NCBI GenBank assembly: GCA_025331445.1
Contig: JAIWNE010000051.1
Span: 62,001-126,000, forward strand
Direction of reading: 5' to 3'
DNA: 64,000 nucleotides
From: Blakeslea trispora
Taxonomy: Eukaryota > Mucoromycota > Mucoromycetes > Mucorales > Choanephoraceae
Numbering within the stretch: the stretch's first letter is position 1; each line of letters opens with the position of its first letter. The position numbers and the translations under genes were made by a program. Under the pieces are notes generated by a model. That model was not told where the DNA came from, did no database searches, and saw nothing but the letters and a program-made list of their open reading frames with translations. Below, one piece after another: positions 11,593 through 24,475 of this stretch.

Positions 11593-13058
11593 ATGTCAAC
11601 TGTTCCAGCATCAAAAGCTAAAACAGAAAATCCCAAAACAACCGGACCTCCATATAAACCAAGAAGCTTTAAGCAACGCGTGCTGGATAATGAAACAGGT
11701 AAAGTACAAAGATCATGAAATAGGACACATAAGAATAGCGTCTAACAGTAACGTAGAAATCACTGGCACCATGGTTCTTTTTGTACTTGTTGCTACATAC
11801 TTTGGCCACCCTGCAGCAAAGAAATGCTTAACTTTGTCATACAAGACAAGTGAAGATCAATATCAAAAAGGATTTGATGACATTTACTTCATTGGCTTTT
11901 GGGTGATTGCATTTACATTCCTACGCGCTTTATCGATGAAGTATCTATTTCACCCTTTTGCTAAAATGTATGGTATTGGCTCTTACGGTAAGCGAGAGCG
12001 ATTTGCTGAACAAGCCTGGGCTTTTTCTACTTATGCTGTGTTTTGGTCTGAAGGAATGGTAACTATACAGTTTCACACATAATCCAGCATCTGCCTAAAA
12101 CACATCTTCTTTTTGAACAATAGAACATCATGTATCATAGTTCTCACTGGTTGAATACTTCACAATTCTGGATTGACTATCCTCATTTAAACATGACCAC
12201 TCAAATGAAGGCTTACTATTTGCTGCAAATAGCTTTCTGGGCTCAGCAAATTTATACTATTCATATTGAAAAGAGAAGAAAAGATCACTTTGCCATGGTA
12301 ACTCACCATTTCATCACCTTTATCCTGCTCACCTCAAGCTATTACGCAAATTTCACTCGTATCGGAAACGCTGTACTCTGTTGCATGGATCCTGCCGATA
12401 TTTTTCTATCAGTGAGTAACTGGCTTATTGTTATCTGATGATGCAGACATAGAACCCAACTAATAATACGATCTCCGAAATTTTAGCTTGCTAAAATCTT
12501 AAAGTACACCGGATGCTCAGTTGCTTGTGATATTACATTTGGTCTTTTTGCTTTATCATGGCCTATCACGCGACATGGTTTGTTTTCTGTCATCATTTGG
12601 GCTACTGCAGGTAAGCAATTTGTGAAAGGAAAAGAGAGAATCAAAGAAAAGAGAGAGAGTGAATATATGGCATGACAAGAAGAAGAAAAAAAAAGGGTCG
12701 AAAAATAAGGTTATTTATTTATTTGTTTATTTAGTTGAACCTAGTAAATATCTTGACATGCAGTGGGAGCCTGAGAAGGGAAAATACTTTACGCCTTTTA
12801 CTCAAAAGATCTACATCTTGTTGTTTGTGTTATTGAATTCGATTATGATCTATTGGTTCATAATGATTGTCAAGGTGATTCTGCGCGTCTTGCAGGGCAA
12901 GAATGCAGAAGATACCCGTAGTGACGATGAAGATGAAGACGGAGATGAAGTGGAGTAAGTCATTGAATGAAGTCATATGTTTGATAATGTTAGACTCATA
13001 TTCTTTTTATAGTACAAAGAAAGAGCAAATTCACTCTTTCAAAGGAAAACATGGTTAA
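11593..13058 (+). CDS. Ceramide synthase (Lag1/Lac1, TLC domain)
   Basis: ER membrane acyl-CoA-dependent sphingoid-base N-acyltransferase that makes (dihydro)ceramide. Six exons (11593-11698, 11757-12058, 12124-12411, 12487-12610, 12735-12954, 13013-13058) total 1,086 nt, or 361 residues. The TLC/Lag1 motif is intact: MVTHHFITFILL with the paired catalytic His at about residues 197-198, then SSYYANFTRIGNAVL and MDPADIFL. Several hydrophobic membrane spans are visible. The C-terminus is strongly acidic (SDDEDEDGDEVE), as in fungal Lag1/Lac1, where such tails can be CK2 phosphosites. Intron 1 is inferred from a GTAAAG donor and an acceptor 58 nt on, with a CTAAC branch-like site; a shorter intron is also in frame, so the joint is the least certain part. 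Confidence 0.9.
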
Positions 13059-13126
13059 GCTCGTAGATGGCTTATTGTATTTATTCTATTCTGTAAAAAT
13101 TGTTTATTATTCCCTATTCATATTTT

Positions 13127-13320
13127 CTACTGTATCAACTTTGACTTTCTCGAGACAATTTATCTCCAACGCCATTGAGCATTAAAAAAAAAACTAATAC
13201 AAATCTAACCTTGACAGTTGATTTAAGCCTCATTGTTGTAAAGTCCGCAAACCCCCTCTTTTTTTTTGCTTGTTGAGTTTGAGTGGTACTAGTAGCATTT
13301 TTTCGCTTTGATCCAGCCAT
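13127..13320 (-). CDS. Possible small basic protein (hypothetical)
   Basis: A short frame starts MAGSKRKNATSTTQTQQAKK with a Lys-rich, nuclear-signal-like N-terminus. It can be read as one 61-codon frame to 13135. Alternatively, if a GTTAGA...AAAG intron is removed, it is a ~42-residue protein ending at 13127. It lies tail-to-tail with the ceramide synthase gene. No family is recognised and it may be spurious. Confidence 0.25.
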
Positions 13321-13635
13321 TTCTGTTACTAATGTCTGCCTCTAAAATATGGCTGAGAAAGACAATGAACGTCTTTTAACTATCAATCAAGAAAAGTAAA
13401 TAAAAGCTATACAGTTCAATTCCATCAGGGGGGGGGGGTTTGCTGCTAAGGGATTTGTTAATAACCAGTAAATGGTTTAGAAAACCAAGGAAAAAGGATC
13501 AATGATAATACTAAAAAGAAAAAGTAGACCATGGTTGTCTTTTTTTTATTTTTTATTCTAGATGCTTAAAAAGTATTTGTTTCCTACTTAATATGACTGT
13601 ACAGCAAATGTTAGCCAATGCAATCACACAATTAG

Positions 13636-15491
13636 CTAAAGCAAAATACTTGCCTCAAATCGGTCAGGCATTAAGACAGGCGCAACTAATGACCAAGTAT
13701 AAATGATATGACAAATCCATCCTGAAACAATCTTGACCCAGACTGCTGTATAGCTCTGGCCAATTCTTACTAAATCACCTCCATCATGGCCAACACCTCC
13801 TTCATTGAATTGGATAGTATTCCTATACATAGAAAAATCAGTTTGGCGATGAAAGCTTTTGTCTCTTGTTATTTGCTTACCAATTTGTCAATACCATAGA
13901 AATATACATGGCTGCAATAGCAAACACAAAGTGGAAGAAGGAATAACTATATAAGGATCCAAACCTCTCATCGTCTTTGTCATCTACAGCGTCAATATCG
14001 TCATCATCATCGTCTTCATAAAGTACAGAGCGAGGTAAGGCACTATTCAAAAAGTTGTTAGTCTCCTGCAAAAGACAAGACATGCCATCTTCACTCTATT
14101 TTACCCTGCTTCGACAGCAGCAATCAAATGCTCTCGTGAATCTCCTTGAGTACTCATACGCTTTACACCTCCTTCTACTTGATTGGCCATTAATGGAACA
14201 GCACTAGAGGTATCCAGTGGCTCGTAGTTAGAAAGTCTTGGCCTACCTGAGGACTTGCTACTGATAAAGGCACCATCCTGAGTAGCCGCACGACTGGTAG
14301 AGTAAGCTACGGCCAAGAAAGTAAATATGGCACCCAGAACAACAGAAGTTGTCTGAGGACCAATAGATCTGCGCAAAGGATTGCATTCTTTATCGTTAGG
14401 CTCATTTGCAACAGCAGATAGAACAAGGTATGTGCAATAGATGACAACAATCGAGGCTTGAGATAGACCTGATCGAGAGTTTCCCTCTTGAATACGAGGA
14501 GAAACACACAAAAGAGTCACAAAGACACAGAGGATCAAGTTGAGAGTAACAAAAAATTGATTCAGGGAGCACCCGTTCGTGGCAAAGAAGCCATACATGA
14601 TGCCTGTTAGAGTGATGGCACCAGCAAACATGAGCATTGTACCAGCCACAAGAATGTTTCGCCAAAAGATGGAGTCATAGATTTCATAATTTTCCAAGCA
14701 ACGCTCGGTCCAGCTATGAGCAAAATCAACCAACAATACAAGACCAAAGAGAATAAATACAGCAGCTCCGAATAGAGCAAAGTAGTTTCCCCAAACCATA
14801 AAAAATCCACTGGGGATAAAGAAGGAGAGGACCATCAGTATGATCCAGGCAAGGATTTTTGGGCCCCACCAACCATTCTGGATAGCTGCTCTCTTCTGTC
14901 GGCTATCATGTACTCCTATCAACAAACAACCCAAGATGGCATGAAATAAAACAAGAGCAAAAGAGACTCGGTGCACCTATCCGAAGGTGTCAGTTTAGCT
15001 ATATGCTTTCTTTGTGTGTATACATACACCAATAACACCATAACAGCTGCCTTCTGCACAATCAAACTTCATGTAATCTAATGTTAAGTGTTCTAGTTTT
15101 TTGATAGCCCAATTGGATAACATGAGCCAGGCAAGCTACTCGAAACCATTAGTTCAATTGAAATCATGGCTGTGTTTCAATACTTGCAATTGAATTGAAC
15201 AAGAATATTATCTGATAAAAAGGAAAGAGTTAGACTCTACAGCTATTGCAGCTCTTTATTTTCCCTCTGTTGCTTACAGCATAACCAATACGGGTTGCAA
15301 TCGAATTGTTACAGTTGCAGCTATACGGAAATAAGCAAGTGAAGGATGGGTCAGACTGTTATGCATTGGCAGATGTTGTTTGCATACCTTTTGAAGGCAA
15401 GAGAACAAGCTGCAGCCGAAAAGCAACCTGTTATCCAAGTACCTATTGAAGATAGAGCTGGTAAAGCAACACAACTAAGAGCTGCTCCCAT
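13636..15491 (-). CDS. TMS1: Serinc/TMS1 family multi-pass membrane protein
   Basis: Seven exons on the minus strand (15491-15388, 15320-15278, 15211-15188, 15135-15028, 14976-14105, 14042-13881, 13822-13636) total 1,500 nt and give 499 residues, the usual size for Serinc/TMS1. The family N-terminus is clear ([19 protein letters not shown], then [15 protein letters not shown]), followed by [20 protein letters not shown] and [21 protein letters not shown]. Near the end, an acidic loop ([19 protein letters not shown]) precedes the hallmark [20 protein letters not shown]. About ten membrane spans are expected. These proteins are linked to serine and lipid handling in membranes, though their biochemical role is debated. 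Exon 3 is only 24 nt, and the intron after it uses a GC donor (GCAAGT at 15187). The end PVLMPDRFE... is slightly longer than usual. Confidence 0.92.
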
Positions 15492-15685
15492 ATTAAAATA
15501 AAATCAGAAAATGAGTGGAAAAAAAAAAGAGAGAGAGAAAGCTGAGAATCAACAGAAAATGATGCAATACATTCAAACACAGCTTTTTTTTTTCTTTTTC
15601 TTAAATTGTATTACAAAATTGTCTAAATGATAATGGTAAAAGTAAGTGAATCTAGGTAATATGTATAGGATATTCAACTGGATAA

Positions 15686-16842
15686 CTATAAGTTCCAAGG
15701 CAAAGGGCCAGAATAGACAGAGTTACTTGAAGGACAATAACTCAATAAAGGCGCCAAAACAGGACAGGAGGCTGTATAAGCATGTCTAAATAGGTAGAAA
15801 TTAATAAAAAAAAAAGCAGAAAATAAAAATCATGCAGTCAGATATACCTTCGTCTATAAGGGTTTCGGTAAATCTTTTTTTGTTTTAAGGTACCATGACA
15901 TCCATAAATATCGCTTTCAAAGGGACGGACAGAATTCATTAATTCACCCTTTTCTCGGGCGGGATCGTCTCCTGAAGGATCAATACCAACATATTCAAAT
16001 CTAGTTATTGTCTATCAATCATCTCTATCTATCCATCAGAAAAACAATGTGCTTACTGTTCTTTTGGATAACGGATAGCTTGTCTATGAATATTCTCAAA
16101 TCGATATCGCTTAAATTCAAAGCCTACAACAGTGATCTTATCTGGGTAATTGCCGGTCATTTCTGAGAAACGACAAATCGAAAATAAGAGGTTTTCGTAA
16201 GAATCTCTGGCATATTCCTCTGTCACCATACGGCCTCGTAGTAGCTCCTTGGTCTCTGCCTCTTCATCCATGTCCTCTAATAATATCTGAGCTACTTGCC
16301 AATACGAAAATGCTTCTGATCGTGGCCCAGCCAAAGGTCGTGTCTCACCACTTGCAATTCAATTTAGCTTGTGTCTATAGGGTAGCATGTTCTTTCATAT
16401 CTTACCCAGAAAAAATCAAAACAGATTTTGGATCCTCTTTTAGTATCTGAATGCCTTTTTGGATATGCTGAATAAATGTATTGACCTGTCCACCTTGTTG
16501 ATAAGATTCCAACGCCCAATTCTCGTCTTGTCGAATTGCTTCTATATCATTTGGCCCTGTGTAGATAGCATGGCCAGCAACAATAATACTGTGATAGTCC
16601 TCTGTCATAGGTACAGGTGGTAAGGGTTCGAGTGAGCTGATATAGGTAGTATTATGTCTGCTGTGTTGAATAAAATTAAGCAAGAGACTAAAGAATGAGA
16701 TGGTCGACAAGATGACTATAGACATTTGTCGCTTATTTAGTCTCTTCAGAAAACTGTTTTGTGTCTGAACATTAGCTGTGAATGATGTGGTATCTATATG
16801 TAACGGTAGAATGGTCCTGCTAACTCTCTTTGGGTTATTCAT
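15686..16842 (-). CDS. DUF218 (YdcF-like) type II membrane protein
   Basis: Four exons (16842-16406, 16350-16057, 16000-15848, 15785-15686) sum to 984 nt, 327 residues. One hydrophobic span at about residues 41-60 (SIVILSTISFFSLLLNF) follows a basic N-terminus, so the rest should face the lumen of the ER/Golgi. The following domain matches DUF218: YHSIIVAGHAIYTG, then LIFSGGETRPLAGPRSEAFSY and KITVVGFEFKRYRF. S. pombe has a comparable Golgi-type DUF218 protein; the biochemical activity of the eukaryotic members is not known to me. It is followed 190 bp away by the Serinc gene on the same strand, so the spacer holds both ends. Confidence 0.8.
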
Positions 16843-17408
16843 AACCTATGGTTTTTTTTTTTCAAGAAATTAAAGAGTAACAAAGTAAAAAAAAAAGTAA
16901 ACTGAGATACAGTGTAAAAAAAGAAAAACTTTAAGCTCCATCCAAATTTGTTCGGCGCCTTAATAAGGCAGCACTTTAGTCTGATCTACCTTTCCAGAAT
17001 CTTTTTTGAATTTAAAGGAGAAAGAAGCCTATGGCTCGGGCTTAAATAATAGCAGATAAGAGCCAAGCGAATTGCTATACATATGAGCAAGAATAATGGC
17101 AACAAGAAGGAAGCAGTTGAATTCCTTCGTCAAGACACTGAAATTACTATGATGTTTCAGGGCAACCAGTCAAAAGCTTTGTCAAGTAGCAATGACACAA
17201 TGTATTGCGATTATTTTTTCGTTTTGGCTCACTCTGAACATTTCTACGAGACCACAGAAGAGAAATTTCATAAAAATGGTTGTGGCTTCACTTCAATGGG
17301 CTATGGTTTTTTCTTTTTAAAAAAAAATGGCTCAAGTCTATAGTTTATTTTGAGTCGGAATCTATACTATTTAAAAATACAAATGTGCAATTAATCTATA
17401 CAATAAAG

Positions 17409-20400
17409 CTATATTTCATCGGAAGTTGCTTCCTGTTGTTCTGGAGTAGTTGATAAATGACGCTCTTTACTGATTCCTTTTTTATAGCATTCAGCTAATG
17501 GAGCAAAAGCTTCTGTTCCTCCTATTTTAGCTACTTCCAAAAGCATCTGGAAGCCCTTTTGTGAATCCTTCTCTTTGTTTCCCCAGCCATTCAGATAATA
17601 AAGCGCAATCATGACATGAGCTGAAAATATGGATTGTCTCTTAAGTATGTCGTTTGTAGCAGCACTCTCAAGCCAGGCAATAGCCTCTTCTTGCACCTGA
17701 GGATCCGTTTGGGACATACAATGCTTGATTTTGCCGATTGCAAGCTCAGCCAGTCCACCTCCGCCTAATCGGTAGGAAGACTCGTACCATTGTAAAGCGC
17801 GGTTTAGATTACCTTTGTCTTCAAAATGACTGCCAACCATAAGAGCAGCTATAGGATCGCCAGCTTGTGCAGCTTCGCTGTAATAGGCAAAGGCTTTCTG
17901 AAGATCTACTTCTACAACACAGATAGAATGAAAGTATAGACCTGTATAAGCAAAATGTCCTAAATGACAAAGCGCGCCGGGCACACTTTGCTGTGCTGCT
18001 CTTTCAAACAGCTCATAAGCTTTCAGATGATTTGAATCAACGGCCCAGAGAATTCTAGCTAGCTCATAAGTAGCTAATGCATGATTTTGCTCTGCAGCCT
18101 TTGTAAAATATCTTCTAGCTGCAATCAAATTAACTTCAAGGCCACCGCGTCCATGGAAATGAAAGAGTCCAAGCTGATAATGTGAATCTCTATGTCTTGC
18201 TTTTTCTGATGCCTTCCTGAACCACTCTAAAGCAGCTGCATCATCATCAAAACGATAGCTATAGACCATACCAAGTCGCCACATAGCATCAATATGATTA
18301 CAAGACGAAACAGCTATCTCGTACGCACCTACTGCACTCAAAAGGTCAACAGAGGTACCTCGCCCAAACTCGTAGCACTGGCCAAGAATATAGTATGCAT
18401 GACCTAAACCATTTTTTTTCGAACATAGCTCGTTGCGCTTCTTGGACAACGGATTTTCTTCCTCTTCTTCGCTATGTAAGACCATATCTTGACTTGATTC
18501 GTCTAGAACTTGTTCACCAACAATCTCTTGTAGAAGCTTGAAGTTGCCGGCATCTTTGTTACTCTCGGTCGAGAGACTGCAGTCAAATCCTTGGAGCTCA
18601 TATGAGATTAGCATGACTTTGGCCATGACATTTTCCGGAAAGCTTTTACTTGCTTTCTTGAACCAATAAATTGCTTCTTCATGGCAGCCCAATACACCAC
18701 CAAGAATTTCACCTACTTTCATCATCGATGGCTCATGCTGTTTAGTTCCCGCTTGTATGTAGTATTCAAGTGCCTTCTTCACTTTAGGCTGGACAATGAT
18801 GTTACCAAAGCCAGATTCATGCAACGATCCTAGGCAGTATAATGATTCCACATCGCTTAGAGAAGCAGATGCTTTGAAGAGTTGGTATATCTCTGAAGCA
18901 CTATTGCTATTCTCATTCATGACAGATTCCTCGATTTCTTGGGTTAGCATGTACAGAGCTAGCTCGCGCATACAACCTGCATGGTTGACTTGAACACCTT
19001 GCTTGAGAGCCCTAACAACTTCTTTCTCTGCTCCTTGATGTGATTTTAAGTAACGGCCTAACTCATATGAAGCGTCTCCTTCGCCATCATTAGATGCAGC
19101 TTGCAACAATTCAAGTCCTTTCTTTTCATTACCACTGTTGTTAGTAAGTGATAAATAACCTAAGAATCGTAAAAAAAAAAGGGAAACCAAAAAATCAAAC
19201 AACTGTAAGTATACTTTGTATATACAGAGTAAATGTTTTTTTAAAAAAAAAAAAGACAAATGTTTACCAAGAAAGTATTTCATGCGACGAGTTTGCTTGA
19301 GATTATTGACGGCTTCCTCATACCCATGCGAAGTGAAGAATGAACTATGTTCTTGTAAGCAGCTGAAAGCAGACTCATAATTCTTCATGTCCATATATAA
19401 ATTGACTAGACTGTAAAGACAAGAACGCTGAACATCTTCGTTTTGAGAACTGTTGAGACAATCTAGATACAGACAAACAGCTTCCTGTTTATCTTCTGAA
19501 GTTCCTAGACCATGCTCTTTGCAGTAACCTAATAGTTCGAGTCCCTCTTTGTCGTCTTTACAAGTCTTGCACAGTTCTTGGACCCATTCATACGCTTTCT
19601 GGAGATCAGCCGTGCTTGAGTTTTGATCCAGTAAAATAAGTTTAGCGGCTTCTTTTCGAACTGTTTGTCCTGTTGTTGTACTGATGTCTAAAGTAAGGAC
19701 AAGACGGGTATAAATGTCAATAGCTTGCGCTCCTTGGTCATGTCTCAGCAAAAGATTGGCTAAATCTAGTGCAGCACTTAATAAGATGTGTCAACTTTCA
19801 TACTTTTAACTGAATGTATGTGCTCATACCTTGTGTTTCCCAATTCTTCTGCTTTTTCCAAGCATTGAATAGCTCTACTTATATCTACAGGTGTTACAAT
19901 GTCTTGATTGCTTAGATTATACATTCCCTCGTAAAATTTAGATAGAGCCTGGTAGGCCAGGGCATCGTCTTTCTCAGCTGCCTGTTGATAAAGCTCAAAT
20001 GATATCTTGTAATGCTTTAACAGCACTTGGGTATCCTGGGCTTCGTCGGTGCTGCAAAGCAATCCATCTCTGTATATAGCAGCAAGCTCGCGAATGGCAA
20101 GAGTGTCTCCCTTTTCTATTGCTTTCGAAAGCCACTCGGCTGCTTCTTGCGGTTGATTTTGATTCATAAATACACTGGCCAAGCGTACCATTGCTGATGT
20201 AGAGGTTGCAGAGGCTTGGGTATACCACTTTTTTGCTGCTTCTGGATCCTTGGGTACTATGTTTAGGCCATGTTCGTAATAAAGGCCAAGACTATATTGT
20301 GCAGTGGCATGTCCTTGATCTGCTGCTTTTTTAAACCAAGGTAAAGCAGCACTGATATTCTTTTCGGTTCCCAATCCATTGGAAAGCATATATGCTACTT

Positions 20401-21996
20401 GAAATTGTCCATCTACAGAATCCGCTTGTGCTGACTTCATGTACAAACAAAACGCTTTTTCCAAATCTTGATCGACTACTTTGCCTTCTTCGTAACAGGC
20501 AGCTAACCAGTAATGAGCTTCTGAATAGCCAGCTTCTGATAGCATCCGAAATTCTTCAAAAGCCTCTTGTGGCTCTTTTTCAACAATGCCGTCCCATCCA
20601 CTGTATCGATAACGAGCTACCATGAGTCTAGCTGCTAAACGTTGAGTAACGAATGATGTATTGGAATCCATAACTGAATATGTTTTTGCGTCCATGTTTT
20701 TTGCTGCCTTTTGATACCAAACAAAAGCACCTTCATGTTGGCCTATTTGTTGTAAAATAGTAGCTATACAAAGTTGAGCAGAAAGTGAACCTGAATTAGC
20801 CGCTTTCTCGTAATGAGTGAGGATTCTATGATGTGTCTCATGTTGAGAGAGGTGATCTACTGCGATAATTGATTGAAGTTCGCCTTGGAAAATGGCCTGC
20901 TCGAACAATCCATGAGCCTTTATCATGTCTCTTTCGACACCGCCTATGCCTTTTGCATACATGTGCCCTAGAGTGCGCATTGCTGGTGCATGACCTAGGT
21001 CGGCTGCTGCTGTCAAGTGCTCTAAAGCTAATTGATTGTTTTGACGCAAACCACAGGTACCTTCAAGATAATGTGTTCCGATCAAATGATGAGCAAGTGA
21101 AATGGTGTGAGGTGGTGTAAATGGTGCTTTGAGGGCTCGTCTATAAAATGCAATTGATGTGGCTTGATCTTTCGGTAGTAGTTGGCCTATTTCATGTAAT
21201 GTGCCAAGTGTAATTAATGCATTTGCATTTTCCTAAATTTTATTCAATCAATGTTATTGTTTAATATATTTGTCAGCTGAAACAATTTCGTCATTGCTAG
21301 GTTTCAATTATTGTGTACCTGTAACTTTGCTTTAGCCAGCCAGTTTAGTGCCTCTTTATTATTTGATGATGAAATCTGGTTCTCATTAATTAATATATTT
21401 GCTATAGCAGTTTGGGCCTCCGCAAATCCTTGGTCTGCCGATCGCTTGTACCACATCTTGGCTGCTTCAATTGAGCGTTTGACAAGTATGCCATGTTGGT
21501 GGTAGAAACCAAGAATGTACTGTCCGTAAGGATTATTCTGCTTTGCAGATAGCGCCATGTATTTTAGTGCTTTGCTTCGATTAGAAACTGGGACTTTTTC
21601 GTGGTATATCATCAAAGCAAGGCGATATTGTGCAAAAGAGTGCTGCTTTCGAAGTTTGTAAAAGTAATTATATGCTTTGTTATAATCTTTTTGATCGTAA
21701 TAGTAACATCCAAGAGAATACCATGCCTCTTTGTGACGTTTTAGTGCTAGCAATTCTTGAAGGCCTTCTTCGGCCATCTTATTGTCAGTATTTGATGCAT
21801 TCAGAAAACTGTATAGCTTGCATTGGGCCACCCATACGCGTAAGGGGATGGACATTTTCTGATTACTTTGAGTGAATCCATGAATGTCGTTAGCCGTTAG
21901 TGCAGGAAGAAACTCATTGATAGATGATGCTGTTTTTCGCTTGCTTAATCGTTTTTTGTTGGCGTGATGAGCAATTTTACTACCAGAAGCACCCAT
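17409..21996 (-). CDS. Large Sel1-repeat protein with N-myristoylation signal
   Basis: Four exons (21996-21319, 21232-19830, 19776-19268, 19159-17409) total 4,341 nt, giving 1,446 residues. Almost the entire protein is Sel1-like repeats (SLR, ~36-residue helical pairs): examples are AQYRLALMIYHEK, GQYILGFYHQHGILVKRS, AQYSLGLYYEHGL and SHYQLGLFHFHGRGGLEVN. SLR proteins act as scaffolds in signalling and ER-associated degradation. The N-terminus MGASGSK fits the myristoylation consensus (Gly2, Ser6, basic 7), suggesting membrane attachment, and there is no signal peptide. This separates it from ER-luminal Sel1/Hrd3. Intron 3 (19267-19160, 108 nt) has no stop in frame, so an unspliced reading would add 36 hydrophobic residues. 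Some Mucoralean and other fungal SLR proteins resemble Skt5/Chs4, but no farnesylation box is present here. Confidence 0.88.
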
Positions 21997-21999
21997 ATA

Positions 22000-24475
22000 A
22001 ATCTAAAGGAGAAAAGATAAAAATAACAATAAAAATAAAATGAAAAAAAAAAAAAGGTACGAGCTCATTGAAATCTGTCTTTTTTGAGTTTTAAGGCATA
22101 CAACTGTGGATTGCTCTTGGAATTCTTGAGTCACCTTAACTTTGCATTATTATATATAGATATTTTTTCTTTCGCAGATATAAGCTGTATTTTTGGGTAC
22201 TTTATTGTTGAAGTCGCGGAGTTTCAGGTACAGAATATAGGATGAGATTAAAAATGCAAATTATGGTCTTTTCATTTCACTAAGGAATTGCAATGACAAA
22301 CACATAGCAAACATATTATAAAATTAATATTCTGTCTATAGAACAATAGTATTATGGGAAATCAAAAGATGTCCACATCTCATGTACTATCTTTGCCAAA
22401 AAAAAAGTAAGAGGCAGATTCCTATTTAATCCCATACATCATCGTTTATTAAAAATAGATCGCTAAACTAAATCAAGAGAGACTTTAGGAGTATGTGCTT
22501 GCAAGACAACACGAGGATTCTTTTTCTGGAGTATTTTTTTTTTTTTTGCTATTCTCTCTTTTTTTTGAGTTTGATTAAAAGGTACAAAGAAAAAGCTAAA
22601 TAAGCATGCTACTGCTACAAAGTAACAATCAGTCCTTATAGTAATTGGCTGGAAAATCCTTCGAAAACACAAGGTTACATATAGCTGGTCTTGCCCCGAG
22701 GTGTTGCCATCAAATAAAAAAAAAATGGAGACACTACAAAGATCAGCTATCTATCCTAGCTTTTTGTTGTGTAGGCAGATAAGGCAAAAAGCACAGACTA
22801 CATTTTGAGCTTATTGATACCATATGCAATGCAACCTTTGCTCTTTTGGGCCACGCATGTACACCAAGCATGGTGTTGGGCTTAAAAAGGTTTTTTTTAA
22901 AAGCATCGGACTAAATACATCAAACGGAAAAATCATTTACGTGCTTTTAAAGCGAGAAAGAAAATCAATACATCAGCCAAGGATAAAGCTGTAAGTATAG
23001 GCGCGACCCAAATGTATGCAATTGCTGGATAATTTAGCAGCAAAGTGGACTTGTAAGGGCCTTACAGAGAGCACTTGTTTTATGTTTTTTTTTGTAAGTA
23101 TCTTGGATTATGTAAGATAGTGTTCTTCTGTTTAAAGGTTTCCCCCTTATTAAGCTTTTGAAAAGGAGTAAGGTCAAGCAAATATGCAAACAAAGAAAAA
23201 GGAGAGTTAAACTGTAAGCTTGACTTTCGATGAGGCTTCAAACACCTTCGCGTTTAATAATATATGTGTCACACATGATTAAACAATGTTGAAGAGCTCC
23301 TTTAAGGGACTCATTTCATCGCCAAAAAAGTTTGTTTTCTTTAGAGCATGCTCCAAAACACATGTTTAACCGCTCTACATAATACATATCTCTGGATAAA
23401 GTAATTTGCTAAGATTTGAGCAGTCGTTTTCAAAAAGAGTATGGATCCAAACATTCTGTTTTTGAGTTGAAGGTTTCGAGATTGTTTGCTTGCATGTCAT
23501 GAACCAGAGCTTACAATGCGCAGTACCTTTGTTTTCCCTGATGCAATTTCTTGTATATCATTGTTATTCAAACATTCATGAAAGAGAATAGCTTCAACAC
23601 AATAGGTGTAGATTCAAGTTAGTTTGCCAAGAATTGCAGTCGCTTGTTTATGATCTAAAGAATATGTTTGTGATTATCGAATGTTTCAAATGAGAGCAAT
23701 AAAGAAAAGAGCATAGAGAAATCTAATAACTTGAAGGATTATAGCTGATGATTGTTATTTAGCAATCAATAGCTTTGTTTGTTTAAGTGAATTATCCATT
23801 TGAATGACAAGTAAAGATTCTAAGAGACTTTTGATGTATTGCTTCCGTCTGAGTTTGTCATAAACATAGCATGAACTGCATTGACTATGGGTTAGATAGG
23901 CACAACTGATCTTCTCACATTCAGTGTAGCCTAATAACCATTGTTAGATGCTAAAGCACCAAGGGCAAAGGCTTGCTACCTATTTTGAATACTGTATCAT
24001 TGTATTGAGACAAAATAGGAAGAAATGTACAGACATCATTAGCACTATATATGACTTGAAGCAATTTAGGTACACTAAGGCTAATGAAATTTGCTGACAA
24101 GCGCGTCGACATCAAAGGAAGTCTTACTTCTTCTATAATACCAAAGCAGATTTTCTTTCTACAATCGTTTAAATCATGATATGCAAAAGAGAGATTGCTT
24201 AGAAAAAAGGCATGTATATTATCATGATTGTTGACGCGTATCTGTGCTGATCAAAATGAATAGATTATTTCCAAACAATATTCGGTTTTCTTACAGATGT
24301 ATCAAGTCATCCATCCAAGAGCTAAAAAGATATCTGAGAACCAGAAAGACTGAAATAATGTTTAAACTTTAGACCTTTTTATTATTAGGGGTTAGTTATG
24401 TAGTCTCTAGTAAGACTGCGAGAAACGGCGCGCGCATAGTAAAGTCTTAAATCAATAATCACAACCAATTATTTA
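22000..24475. other. Gene-poor region
   Basis: About 2.5 kb of AT-rich DNA upstream of the Sel1-repeat gene. Apart from the solo transposon end at 22918-22952 and homopolymer runs I see no gene, repeat or RNA. Confidence 0.4.
22918..22952 (+). repeat. Solo IS630/Tc1-type terminal inverted repeat
   Basis: CATCAAACGGAAAAATCATT continuing to GTGCTTTTAAAG closely matches the left TIR of the transposon relic at 48733 (CACTAAACGGAAAAACTATT...GCGCACTTTCAAAG). It directly follows TA. No opposite end was found within 5 kb downstream, so it looks like an orphan end of a decayed copy. Confidence 0.6.

Noticed and set aside
17083..17343. 86-codon frame on + between the DUF218 and Sel1-repeat genes
   Set aside because: No domain, codon pattern unlike neighbours, and its end runs through an A/T homopolymer (FFFLKKN). 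Could be chance.
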